Source: JBBAAW01 sp041658075 (lineage in GTDB: Bacteria > Patescibacteriota > WWE3 > UBA101185 > UBA10185). Taken from it: 25,397 bases of DNA. The translations under genes were made by a program, and so were the position numbers. Under the pieces are notes generated by a model. That model had not been told where the DNA came from and made no database searches. It worked only from the letters and a program-made list of their open reading frames with translations. The stretch spans positions 1 through 25,397 of the forward strand of contig JBBAAW010000012.1 of assembly GCA_041658075.1 (NCBI GenBank), in the 5' to 3' direction. Shown in pieces: positions 7,486 through 15,245 of this stretch; the first letter of the stretch is position 1, and each line of letters starts with the position of its first letter.

Positions 7486-8382
7486 ATGAAGGACCATAAA
7501 AAAATTACAAAAGCGGTTATTGCTGCTGCAGGTTACGGAACACGCTTTTTGCCCGCCACTAAAAACCAACCTAAGGAGATGCTGCCCATCATAGATAAAC
7601 CAATAATTCAGTATTTGGTTGAAGAAGCCGTGGATTCAGGAATTACAGACATCATTCTTGTTACCAGGTCGGGACAGAGCATCATGGAAGACTACTTTGA
7701 TAACAATATTGCTCTTGAGTACTTATTGGAAAAAAATGGGAAAAAAGAGTCGCTAGAAATGGTGCGAGAAATTCCACAAATTGCTAATTTTGTTTATGTC
7801 CGACAAAAAAGACACCTCCCTTACGGCAATGCTACTCCCCTTTTGGCAGTCAAAAATTTGATTGACGACGATGAAGCTTTTGTGTATATGTTTGGTGATG
7901 ATCTAACCATAGCAAAAACGCCTGTCACCAAGCAGCTAATAGATGTTTTTGAACGGGAGAACCCGGCAAGTGTTTTGGCAGTACAAGAGGTTCCGGATAG
8001 CGAGGTTCATAAATACGGAACAGTTAGATATAAAAAAGACGCGCCCAATAAGTACGAAATTGAGGAGATTTTAGAAAAAGCCCCGCTTGGAAAAAATCCC
8101 TCTAATATGGCGCAGTTTGGTAGATTTGTATTTTCCTATAAAATGATTGAGGAAGCCGAAAAACTGCAAACGGGATTGGGCGGCGAGCTTTGGGTAGCTG
8201 ATATGCATAATAATTTGGCACATCAAGGGGAAAAGATTATTGCTCAACCAATTGACGGGGAGTGGCTTACCACCGGAGACCCTTCTAGCTATTTAAAGAC
8301 AACTTTTAGGTTTGCCATGGAGCGCGAGGATTTGGCAAAAGACCTAAAAGAGTATCTTAGAGGCTTAAATTTGCAGGGGTAA
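7486..8382 (+). CDS. galU: UTP-glucose-1-phosphate uridylyltransferase (GalU)
   Basis: Makes UDP-glucose from UTP and glucose-1-phosphate in the cytoplasm, feeding cell-surface polysaccharide synthesis. The 298 residues match the family length. The N-terminal nucleotide-binding motif AAAGYGTRFLPATKNQPKEMLP (residues about 14-35), the uridine-binding RHLPYGNATPLL and the central MFGDDL are all present, as is the late GGELWVADMHNNL region. The start is well fixed by GAAGGAGG seven bases before ATG. It follows tRNA-Thr by 61 nt and is followed after 4 nt by an Ig-like membrane protein. The flippase and O-antigen ligase genes nearby fit a role in surface glycan supply. Confidence 0.96.
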   Translation: MKDHKKITKAVIAAAGYGTRFLPATKNQPKEMLPIIDKPIIQYLVEEAVDSGITDIILVTRSGQSIMEDYFDNNIALEYLLEKNGKKESLEMVREIPQIANFVYVRQKRHLPYGNATPLLAVKNLIDDDEAFVYMFGDDLTIAKTPVTKQLIDVFERENPASVLAVQEVPDSEVHKYGTVRYKKDAPNKYEIEEILEKAPLGKNPSNMAQFGRFVFSYKMIEEAEKLQTGLGGELWVADMHNNLAHQGEKIIAQPIDGEWLTTGDPSSYLKTTFRFAMEREDLAKDLKEYLRGLNLQG

Positions 8383-8386
8383 CGAT

Positions 8387-9091
8387 ATGCAACAACACGA
8401 GGAAGAAGTCAAAAAAAGATTATATAAAACTCTGCTGGCGACTTTTGTGATCATTGGAACTATTTTTATTACCTTACGATTTTTTGCCACCAACATTGGT
8501 TCCTTTTTTGGACTGATTTCTAAGATCGGTAAACCCAAGGAAAAAGATGATACTTTAGCTCCGCCACCGCCTTACTTTTACAACACACCCACCGTTACTA
8601 ATAAAAAGCTGTTATCTGTAAAAGGTTTTTCTGAACCCGGCTCAAAGGTAACGCTCTTTGTTGACGGACCGCAGATAGGAAGTGTAAACGCCGACTCTAT
8701 CGGAACATTCGCCTTTGACAATGTTGCTCTAATAGAAGGAAAAAACACTGTATTTGCCAAAGCGGAAGACGCGTATCAAAACCAAAGCGAAAAGTCACAA
8801 ATACTAGAAATTACCTACGACACTAAAAAGCCAAAAATTACCATAGCCGAGCCAAAAGACGGCGCCACCGTGAGAAACTTAAATCAGAGAATTATGATAA
8901 AAGGCTCGTTGGATAAAAAGTGCGAGGTTAAAATAAACGACAAACTTGCGGTTGTTGGCGCCAATAACACCTTTGAATTGTTGTTGGGAGTCACCGAAGG
9001 CGATATAGAAATTAAGATAGAGGCAACCGACGAGGCTGGTAACAAATCGGATGAGACTATAAAAGTAAAGTATGTTAAAGCTGGGATTTAA
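8387..9091 (+). CDS. Membrane-anchored protein with bacterial Ig-like repeats
   Basis: Protein of 234 residues. One N-terminal membrane segment (about 13-34, TLLATFVIIGTIFITLRFFA) is followed by a proline-rich stretch (APPPPYFYNTP) and two beta-rich repeats that look like bacterial Ig-like/glucodextranase-B-like domains. The first (about 65-145) has GFSEPGSKVTLFVDG and GTFAFDNVALIEGKNTVFAKAED; the second (about 150-231) has IAEPKDGATVRN, NNTFELLLGVTEGDIEIKIEATDEAGN. Such domains usually lie outside the membrane as spacers or adhesive modules; no enzyme domain is seen. It is probably co-transcribed with galU (4-nt gap, AGGGG ribosome site). Its TAA overlaps the stop of the convergent GH18-like gene. 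Confidence 0.85.
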   Translation: MQQHEEEVKKRLYKTLLATFVIIGTIFITLRFFATNIGSFFGLISKIGKPKEKDDTLAPPPPYFYNTPTVTNKKLLSVKGFSEPGSKVTLFVDGPQIGSVNADSIGTFAFDNVALIEGKNTVFAKAEDAYQNQSEKSQILEITYDTKKPKITIAEPKDGATVRNLNQRIMIKGSLDKKCEVKINDKLAVVGANNTFELLLGVTEGDIEIKIEATDEAGNKSDETIKVKYVKAGI

Positions 9092-10302
9092 AACGGTTTA
9101 AAAACATTCCAAAGGTTAGCGTAACCACCCTCGTAACCAACCGCCCACACACCTACTCCTAAAAAGTGGTTTTTCTGCGCCAAGGCTACTTTGTACTTTA
9201 GCGATTCAGCGTTGTCGTACCAAACCTGTCGATTAGATCCCGTTTCTGCATCAATGTAATTTACATAAGGGGTCTTTGCTAAATCATCCCAAGAGGGCTT
9301 GAGTTGCTTTTTAATCAACAGATCCGTAACTTCTGCATAACTAATAGATTTAGAGAAACCAATTGTATCATTGCCCTCTATTCTTGCTGACATAGGGGAC
9401 AAGTCCTCCACAATCCAGTTGTAGCCGTAAAAGGGCAGACCCAAAATTAATTTGTTGGCGGACACGACTTTTAAATATGACTCTACTGCGGTTGTAAGGT
9501 TTAATCTGGAACTCTTATAAGAACCCTCAAGAGGCGACACAGGACCGGCGTTAGCTGATTCCGGACGATGAAAATCATAGGCCATAATAAAAATCGCGTC
9601 AACATTAGCAGCTAGACTTTTGAGATCTGTAAGTCTAACCTCATCTCTCACTGCCCTGTCCGCAGAATCGGCGTAGGCAGAGACTACCACAAACGAGTCG
9701 CCAAAAGTCGTGTCGAGATAATTATTTAGAAATCCCACCAGCTGAGAATATTTTTGGGCATTTTCCGGCGTGGTGTAAAAAGGATACTCAAAATCAACGT
9801 TTACATCCTTTATACCTGCCCACACAAGTTCGCGCTCAAGATCTTTTGCCAAGTCGCTCCAACAATCTGTACAAAAAAGAACTGCATCGATATCTTCCTC
9901 CACATGACAAACTAAAGTCAGCGACACCCGCCCGCCATTTTTTTTAACTTTTGTAGTAGTTTCGGCTAATCTTTTATCCTCACGCCATTTTTTATAAGGT
10001 ACATCGTTTGTTACTATCCTCCCTTTGGCGTCAACATTTAATCCAAAGTAAGAAAGGTCGGTTATTGTGTCGACATTTAAAACATCGTGACCTAAATTCC
10101 AATAAGGTAAAAAGGCGTAAACCCGGTTACCACTCGTTAAGTCTTTAAAAACGGAACGACTTCCTAAAATGCTGTAAGAGTCGTCTAGAGGCTTGAGAAA
10201 AACGGTTTCAAGATTTTGTCCGTGATTAAATATTAAGACAAGCCCAAACAACAAGGCGCAAGATAGGTAAACGGAAATTATTTTATCACGGTCAATAAAC
10301 AC
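9088..10302 (-). CDS. GH18-like glycoside hydrolase (YaaH/chitinase-type), membrane-anchored
   Basis: Protein of 404 residues with an N-terminal signal anchor (residues about 8-26) and a glycoside hydrolase 18 barrel beginning at RVYAFLPYWN. The catalytic strand reads VNVDFEYP: Asp170 and the proton donor Glu172 of the DxE pair are present, while the Asp normally two positions before Asp170 is Asn168. Later motifs FIMAYDFH and LILGLPFYGYNW and the C-terminal GVGVWAVGYEGG fit the family, close to the YaaH-like group that cleaves peptidoglycan or chitin-like polymers. The start is GTG with no ribosome site; an extended -10 (TGC-TAGACT) lies 6 nt before it. It is divergent from the next hydrolase gene across only 38 nt. 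Confidence 0.88.
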   Translation of the reverse strand: MFIDRDKIISVYLSCALLFGLVLIFNHGQNLETVFLKPLDDSYSILGSRSVFKDLTSGNRVYAFLPYWNLGHDVLNVDTITDLSYFGLNVDAKGRIVTNDVPYKKWREDKRLAETTTKVKKNGGRVSLTLVCHVEEDIDAVLFCTDCWSDLAKDLERELVWAGIKDVNVDFEYPFYTTPENAQKYSQLVGFLNNYLDTTFGDSFVVVSAYADSADRAVRDEVRLTDLKSLAANVDAIFIMAYDFHRPESANAGPVSPLEGSYKSSRLNLTTAVESYLKVVSANKLILGLPFYGYNWIVEDLSPMSARIEGNDTIGFSKSISYAEVTDLLIKKQLKPSWDDLAKTPYVNYIDAETGSNRQVWYDNAESLKYKVALAQKNHFLGVGVWAVGYEGGYANLWNVFKPF

Positions 10303-10340
10303 CGTTTTAGTCTAGCATAGATATAGGTTAAAATAGTTAC
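10303..10340. promoter_or_regulatory. Compact divergent promoter region between two hydrolase genes
   Basis: The 38 nt between the GTG of the GH18-like gene and the ATG of the GH-A gene carry both apparent promoters. On the minus strand TGC-TAGACT (10317-10309) ends 6 nt before GTG. On the plus strand TAAAAT (10329-10334) ends 6 nt before ATG. The -35 matches are poor. Neither start has a Shine-Dalgarno sequence, so leaderless mRNAs in both directions are suggested. Confidence 0.5.
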
Positions 10341-11531
10341 ATGAACACGAGAAATATTTGGATTTTAGGAGTCTTGGCAGTGGCAATGGTTCTTGGAGTA
10401 AGAATTTATACCAGTAATCAGACCAACAACAAGAGTGGCAACAGTTACATTATAAACACTACAAACAAAAGCGGGGAAACTACTCCGTACACACAATGTA
10501 ATCAGTTTTCTTCCCTAGAGTACATGTCATACCCAAACTATTCAAGCTTATCCAAACCAAACAATAAATTTGGTATTTATATCTACGCAGAGGAGGAAAG
10601 ATTTTTTAAATTGGCAGAAAAATTGGTTAACTCAAATGGTGGCGACTGGGGCTATGTTCTGATCCCCTACAATGTTAAAGATCGCGACTACAACAAATGG
10701 AAACGCGTTTTTGAAGATTTAAATAGTCAACATTTAATACCTATAATCCAACTTTGGGATGTGGATACGACAAAATATAAAGGTGACACTAAGGAGTCGG
10801 CCAGCTTTTTAAACAGCTTTTTATGGCCCATAAAAGAGCGTTATATAAGCGTCTACAACGAGCCTAACGACAACAAATTTTGGAAAGGTGCTGCTGATGC
10901 TAAAAATTATGCCAAGATTTTGGACTATACTATCAGTATTTTTAAACAGGAGAATGCTAGCTTCTTTATGCTAAACGGTGCTTTAAACGCCAGCGCTCCC
11001 AACGGAAATGGATACATAAACCCATTAACATTCATGTATCAAATGGATCAAGAGGTTCCAGGGATTTTTGAGAAACTAGATGGATGGGCAAGTCACCCCT
11101 ATCCACAGCCTAATTTTTCCGGAAGTCCTTATGATACCGGACTTTGGAGTATAAAAGCTTATGAAGATGAACTGGGTTACTTAAAGACTGCTTTAGGAGT
11201 AAAAAAAGATCTGCCTGTTTTTATAACAGAAACCGGCTGGCCACATGCGGAAGGAAATCCCTACAATGGTTCTTACCTTAACGCGCAGACTGTGGCACAA
11301 AACTATAAAACTGCTTTTGAAGAAGTGTGGCTTAAAGACAATAAGGTTCGCGCGGTAACACCCTTTACTATTTTATACAACCCTCCCTACGATCATTTCT
11401 CCTGGGTAAATAGCAACGGCGTGCCTTACGAACAATATGAAGTCGTCAAAAAGATAAAAAAAATTAAGGGAGAACCGGCAAGTTTGCAAAAAACTCAAAT
11501 GCAAATTAGCAACTGCCAAAATCAACCATGA
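10341..11531 (+). CDS. Clan GH-A glycoside hydrolase, membrane-anchored
   Basis: Protein of 396 residues with an N-terminal anchor (about 6-23), a Ser/Thr/Asn-rich linker and a TIM-barrel hydrolase domain from about residue 75. Two catalytic-site motifs of clan GH-A are visible: the acid/base in VYNEPND and the nucleophile in FITETGWPH. The barrel strand GWASHPYP lies between them. ETGWP recalls GH17, but the overall sequence does not let me choose between GH5-, GH17- and GH39-like groups, and the substrate is unknown. Its stop overlaps the flippase start by ATGA, so the two are translationally coupled. That suggests a role in trimming or building the same exported glycan. Confidence 0.82.
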   Translation: MNTRNIWILGVLAVAMVLGVRIYTSNQTNNKSGNSYIINTTNKSGETTPYTQCNQFSSLEYMSYPNYSSLSKPNNKFGIYIYAEEERFFKLAEKLVNSNGGDWGYVLIPYNVKDRDYNKWKRVFEDLNSQHLIPIIQLWDVDTTKYKGDTKESASFLNSFLWPIKERYISVYNEPNDNKFWKGAADAKNYAKILDYTISIFKQENASFFMLNGALNASAPNGNGYINPLTFMYQMDQEVPGIFEKLDGWASHPYPQPNFSGSPYDTGLWSIKAYEDELGYLKTALGVKKDLPVFITETGWPHAEGNPYNGSYLNAQTVAQNYKTAFEEVWLKDNKVRAVTPFTILYNPPYDHFSWVNSNGVPYEQYEVVKKIKKIKGEPASLQKTQMQISNCQNQP

Positions 11532-12799
11532 AAAAAAGTGTTATGTACAACACAACCGCCCAGCTTACAGCCAAGTTTGTAAGTATGTCGCTAACCGTGC
11601 TGGCAACTATACTCATTACACGGGCGTTTGGCAAAGAAGGCTACGGGCAATTTTCTTTAATGCAAACTCTTCCCGCCCTTTTTTACATTCTAGCCGACTT
11701 TGGACTCAATACTACAGCCCTTAAACGAATCGGTGATGATGTAGAAAACGCACAAAAGTACTATCGGGCGGTTTTAGGCCTGCGGCTTTTGCTGTCACTT
11801 GTTTTTATTGTTGTATTAAACATAATCACACTCTTTTTACCCTACTCGTCATTTTTAAAAACCGGTATTCTAATGTCTTCGCTTTTAATACTTACGCAAG
11901 CCTTGTACTCAACCACAAACTTGATTTTCCAGTACAAACAGCGGTATGATCTGTCGTCAATCGGCTACATTGGCGGTAGTGTTGTTACGATTCTGCTGGT
12001 AGTGATTTTTGTTAAACTTGGGTTGGACATTCGTTTACTAAGTTTCACCTATGTTTTGGGCGGAGCAGCAACATTTCTTGTAAACGCGCGATTTCTAAAA
12101 AAACAAGGGTATGAATCTTCTCTAAACCTAAACACCGAGACAGCTAAAGGTCTGCTGGCAAGCTCGCTGCCTCTCGGGTTGATGTTTATCTTTTCCCAAA
12201 TTAATTTCAAGGCCGACACTGTCCTGCTCTCACTCCTTAAACTTCCACCGACAGTCGAGTTAAACAACATTGAATCCGTGGCCATTTATTCTCTACCCTA
12301 CAAAATTTTCGAAGTCGCGCTGGTCTTACCCACTTTTTTTATGAACGCCACTTATCCAATTTTTGTAAGGAAAGTTAAAGAGGGTAAGAACGAGTTTATT
12401 CTCACATTTAAAAAAAGCTTGGGATACTTATTCGTTCTGGGTCTTGGCGTATCGATTGCTTTATATATGGCCTCTCCGATCGTAATTAAAATTCTGGGAG
12501 GACAAGAATTCGTCCAATCTGTAGGAGTATTAAAAATTTTATCCGTGGGGCTTTTTATCTTTTTTCTCACCCAACCTATTTCCTACCTTATAGTTACACT
12601 AGATAAGCAGAAATATTTGCCTACGATCTATTTAGCAAGTGCAATTTTTAATGTTTCCGCCAATCTTATCTTAATACCAAAATTTAGCTTTTACGCTTCC
12701 GCATACATTACCTGGATATCGGAAGGGTTGATTTTGCTCATGTTGACTTTTTTTGCCGTAAAGTCGTGGCGGGAGCACTATGTATCAAAGTATTCTTAA
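11528..12799 (+). CDS. Polysaccharide flippase (Wzx/MATE-like)
   Basis: Integral membrane protein of 423 residues with about 12 hydrophobic segments. The family-typical N-terminus includes NTTAQLTAKFVSMSLTVLATILITRAFGKEGYGQFS, here given only as landmarks: Tyr-Gly-Gln-Phe closes the first helix pair. It resembles the polysaccharide biosynthesis/oligosaccharide flippases that move undecaprenyl-linked sugars to the outer face of the membrane. The start overlaps the preceding hydrolase stop (ATGA), and the end overlaps the following ligase gene by 20 nt, so all three form one coupled operon. The specific glycan cannot be read from the sequence. Confidence 0.88.
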   Translation: MKKSVMYNTTAQLTAKFVSMSLTVLATILITRAFGKEGYGQFSLMQTLPALFYILADFGLNTTALKRIGDDVENAQKYYRAVLGLRLLLSLVFIVVLNIITLFLPYSSFLKTGILMSSLLILTQALYSTTNLIFQYKQRYDLSSIGYIGGSVVTILLVVIFVKLGLDIRLLSFTYVLGGAATFLVNARFLKKQGYESSLNLNTETAKGLLASSLPLGLMFIFSQINFKADTVLLSLLKLPPTVELNNIESVAIYSLPYKIFEVALVLPTFFMNATYPIFVRKVKEGKNEFILTFKKSLGYLFVLGLGVSIALYMASPIVIKILGGQEFVQSVGVLKILSVGLFIFFLTQPISYLIVTLDKQKYLPTIYLASAIFNVSANLILIPKFSFYASAYITWISEGLILLMLTFFAVKSWREHYVSKYS

Positions 12800-14009
12800 A
12801 AGTAAACTTGCGCGATTCCTTTTCCCGCTCTTTATTTTATGCCTTTCTACCCTATCGCTTGGGCAATTTTCCGTAATCTACAAATTTAATGAGGGAAGTA
12901 TTTATCTTTTTGATGCTTTGATTGCGCTTTTTGATCTCATCGGTATTGTTTATCTATTGTCAATAAAGAAATCCGCTAAAATTCCTCTGCCGATATTATT
13001 CCTAGTTGCTTTTTGCGCTTTAGGAGCATCGTCTTTGGCATTCACTCCCCTGAATTTAGAACCCACGGAATTTCTTATCTCGGTAAGTTATTTGGTGCGC
13101 TTTTTTTCTTATGTAATTTTTGCCCTTGTTACATGGAATCTGATTGAACTAAGAGTTTTTCAGGTCGACAAAATACAGCGCGCGATTATTTACACCGGAC
13201 TTTTCCTTTTTGTAGCAGGTCTTATTCAGTTAATCCTTTTACCGAACTTAGAAACCCTAGACCCTACTCTAGGCTGGGATCCTCACAAAAATCGCATGGC
13301 GTCAACATTTTTTGACCCCAATTTCCTTGGTATTTATTTTGTCATCTGCCTAGCCTTATCGTTGAAACAAAGAATACTTCCAAAAAAATTCGCGTCGATA
13401 AGTTATCTATCGACGATAATATTCCTCACCGGCATTTTTCTTACTTTTTCCCGCAGCGCGTGGCTTGCTACATCGGTCCTACTTTTTTTTGCCCTATTAA
13501 GAAAAAAGTCTCTCTTACTTGTATCTCTAGCGATTGTTCTACTGGCAGTTTTTGCTGTACCCAGGATTCAAACTAGAATTTCCGGTGTTACGGACCCACA
13601 AGATTCCGCCAGTTTTAGATTAATTTCTTGGAAAAATACATGGAAAGTTGCAAAAGAGAATTGGGTTTTTGGTGTGGGTTACAATGCTTTTAGGTACGCG
13701 CAAAAGGAGTATGGGTTTTTGGACGATTCTAATCTTACCGCGCGGTCCGGCGCTGGAAGTGATTCAAGTTTGCTTTTAGTTTTTGCCACCACCGGCGTTT
13801 TTGGACTTACTTTCTTTGCCGGGTTTTTTGTATCGACAATTTTAACCGCGCTTAAACACATCGACCCTATAACCGTGGGTCTGATTCTAGCCCTCTTAAT
13901 CGATTCGTTATTTATAAACTCCCTTTTCTACCCTCAAATTGTAATGACAGGATTATTATCAATGGTGGTGGCCGCTAGAGGATTCGAACCTTTGACCTCT
14001 GCAATGTGA
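12780..14009 (+). CDS. O-antigen ligase/polymerase family membrane protein
   Basis: Protein of 409 residues with about 10-12 membrane helices and the Wzy/WaaL hallmarks: DPNFLGIYF in the middle, a LTFSRSAWLA motif, and a periplasmic-type loop with SFRLISWKNTWKVAKENWVFGVGYNAF and DSSLLLVFATTGVFGL. It probably ligates or polymerises the glycan exported by the flippase. The frame has no stop before 14009. Its last 14 or so residues (VVAARGFEPLTSAM) are encoded opposite tRNA-Val and are unlikely to have been selected as protein; the TGA falls on the anticodon bases. The natural protein end is therefore doubtful. Confidence 0.85.
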   Translation: MYQSILKSKLARFLFPLFILCLSTLSLGQFSVIYKFNEGSIYLFDALIALFDLIGIVYLLSIKKSAKIPLPILFLVAFCALGASSLAFTPLNLEPTEFLISVSYLVRFFSYVIFALVTWNLIELRVFQVDKIQRAIIYTGLFLFVAGLIQLILLPNLETLDPTLGWDPHKNRMASTFFDPNFLGIYFVICLALSLKQRILPKKFASISYLSTIIFLTGIFLTFSRSAWLATSVLLFFALLRKKSLLLVSLAIVLLAVFAVPRIQTRISGVTDPQDSASFRLISWKNTWKVAKENWVFGVGYNAFRYAQKEYGFLDDSNLTARSGAGSDSSLLLVFATTGVFGLTFFAGFFVSTILTALKHIDPITVGLILALLIDSLFINSLFYPQIVMTGLLSMVVAARGFEPLTSAM

Positions 14010-14042
14010 ATGCAGCGCTCTAACCAACTGAGCTAAGCGGCC
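13966..14042 (-). tRNA. tRNA-Val (anticodon CAC)
   Basis: On the minus strand: acceptor GGCCGCT pairs with AGCGGCC, D-arm GCTC/GAGC, anticodon stem CTGCA/TGCAG around TTCACAT (anticodon CAC, plus-strand 14006-14008), T-arm AAAGG-TTCGAAT-CCTCT with one A-C mismatch. Discriminator A and CCA are encoded (13966-13968). It lies opposite the 3' end of the O-antigen ligase frame. Confidence 0.95.
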
Positions 14043-14084
14043 CTAGTGTCGGAATGACGAATCGCGTGACTTCCCACGCCGTTA

Positions 14085-14092
14085 ATTATACA
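14085..14092. promoter_or_regulatory. Overlapping divergent -10 boxes for tRNA-Val and lepB
   Basis: The minus strand reads a perfect TATAAT (14090-14085), which would start a tRNA-Val precursor near 14078 with a leader of about 35 nt. The plus strand reads TATACA (14087-14092), 8 nt before the lepB ATG. The two boxes share four bases, so the promoters may compete. The -35 matches are weak on both strands. Confidence 0.5.
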
Positions 14093-14100
14093 ATCATTTG

Positions 14101-14625
14101 ATGAAAAAATCGCTAACTAGTTTTGTTGAGACGTTTGTTGTAGGCCTCTTCTTGTCTATCTTAGTAATGGTTTTTGTTGGCCAATCGCTGGAAATTACCG
14201 GCAATTCCATGCATCCAACTTTAAAAGATAGGGAGCGAATCGTAGTAGAAAAAGTAACTTTCAAAGGCCGCGCGCCAGAACGGGGAGAAATCGTGGTTTT
14301 TAGAAGTTTGCAGAATAACGCGATATTTTTAATAAAACGGGTTATTGCCCTTTCTGGCGATACTTTAAGACTGATTGACGGGAAGATAACGGTCAACGGA
14401 AATATAATCGGCGAAAGCTATTTGCCTAAGAACGTTAAAGTGGAAAGTCTGGGAGAACTGGCTAAGTATAATGATTCTCCTATTCCAAAGGGTTATTTTG
14501 CAGTAATGGGTGATAACCGCAATGAGAGCTTTGACTCCAGAATGTTTGGGCTTGTACCTTTTGATAATCTTGTGGGAAAAGCTTTTGTGGTTTATTGGCC
14601 ACCAACTGACATTAGAAGAATTTAA
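14101..14625 (+). CDS. lepB: Signal peptidase I
   Basis: Membrane-bound serine protease that removes signal peptides from exported proteins. It has 174 residues from the ATG; a TTG directly before it is in frame but less likely. One N-terminal membrane helix (about 7-28) is followed by the catalytic serine in GNSMHPTL (Ser36), the general-base lysine in FLIKRVIAL (Lys79), and the conserved GDNRNESFDSR box. It is short compared with proteobacterial LepB and fits the Gram-positive/CPR type. It has no ribosome site and a -10-like box 8 nt upstream. The TAA overlaps that of the convergent rpmA gene. Confidence 0.95.
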   Translation: MKKSLTSFVETFVVGLFLSILVMVFVGQSLEITGNSMHPTLKDRERIVVEKVTFKGRAPERGEIVVFRSLQNNAIFLIKRVIALSGDTLRLIDGKITVNGNIIGESYLPKNVKVESLGELAKYNDSPIPKGYFAVMGDNRNESFDSRMFGLVPFDNLVGKAFVVYWPPTDIRRI

Positions 14626-14876
14626 GCTGTAACGCTTACTCTTTTGCGTCGACCCAAGTAACTTCCAAAGCAAACTTTTCCGTTACTAACCGCGTACAAA
14701 GTAAAGTCCTTGCCCATTCTTACATTTTCTCCGGCAATAAAGGTTCTGCCGCGCTGTCGTACTATTATTTGACCCGTTTTAACACCCTGTCCGTGGGAAA
14801 GTTTTACGCCAAGTCTTTTTCCGGCAACATTTCCTTTTTGTGTAGCTTTTGATGCGGTTGCAGTTTTATGTGCCAT
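14622..14876 (-). CDS. rpmA: Ribosomal protein L27
   Basis: Large-subunit protein near the peptidyl-transferase centre. It has 84 residues, beginning MAHKTATASK, with the conserved core GKRLGVKLSHGQGVKTGQII, VRQRG, and FIAGENVRMGKDFTLYAVSNGKV. The usual N-terminal GSSRNGRDS segment is replaced by ATASKATQKGNV. The ATG follows the L21 stop codon directly (TAAATG), and GGAGAAG lies within the end of rplU, so the pair is coupled. The stop overlaps that of lepB. Confidence 0.96.
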   Translation of the reverse strand: MAHKTATASKATQKGNVAGKRLGVKLSHGQGVKTGQIIVRQRGRTFIAGENVRMGKDFTLYAVSNGKVCFGSYLGRRKRVSVTA

Positions 14877-15179
14877 TTACTTCTTCTCCTTTATGCTTTT
14901 TACTTTAACCACGCTAATGGGCTGGCGATGGCCTCTTTTGCGCCTATATCTTGACTTGGATTTAAACCTCGCTACTACAACTTTGTCGTCTTTTTTATCC
15001 TCTACTTTCTCCAAGTCGACCAAAATATTTTCCAAATACGGTGTTCCAACCTTAGTCTCGCCCTCACTTTTGTAAAAGAGAGTTTTACAGGAAAGCTTAC
15101 TCTGACGGGTAACTTCCAAAGTGTCGCCCTCTTTAACCATAAATTGTCGCCCTGCTAGCTCTATTATTGCGTATTTCAT
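14877..15179 (-). CDS. rplU: Ribosomal protein L21
   Basis: Large-subunit 23S rRNA-binding protein of 100 residues. MKYAIIELAGRQFMVKEGDT is the family N-terminus, and the C-terminal part YRRKRGHRQPISVVKVKSI is the conserved rRNA-binding motif. It is followed without gap by rpmA, the standard bacterial order. The ATG lies 9 nt from a good -10 box, so its leader is very short. Confidence 0.97.
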   Translation of the reverse strand: MKYAIIELAGRQFMVKEGDTLEVTRQSKLSCKTLFYKSEGETKVGTPYLENILVDLEKVEDKKDDKVVVARFKSKSRYRRKRGHRQPISVVKVKSIKEKK

Positions 15180-15188
15180 AACCTGAGA

Positions 15189-15217
15189 ATACTACAACAT
15201 CTTGTGGGCTTTTTCAA
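15189..15217 (-). promoter_or_regulatory. Promoter of rplU-rpmA
   Basis: On the minus strand TTGAAA (15217-15212), 17-nt spacer, TAGTAT (15194-15189), then 9 nt to the rplU ATG. Both boxes match the sigma-70 consensus well. The predicted start leaves a leader of only 2-3 nt. Confidence 0.7.
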
Positions 15218-15229
15218 GCACTGATTGTC

Positions 15230-15238
15230 TGCTATGAT
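15230..15238 (+). promoter_or_regulatory. Extended -10 box before the LytR_C-tail protein
   Basis: TGC-TATGAT (15230-15238) lies 7 nt before the ATG at 15246, with only a T-rich, weak -35 region. Transcription would begin at or next to the start codon. It shares the intergenic stretch with the divergent rplU promoter. Confidence 0.5.
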
Positions 15239-15245
15239 AAAAGCT

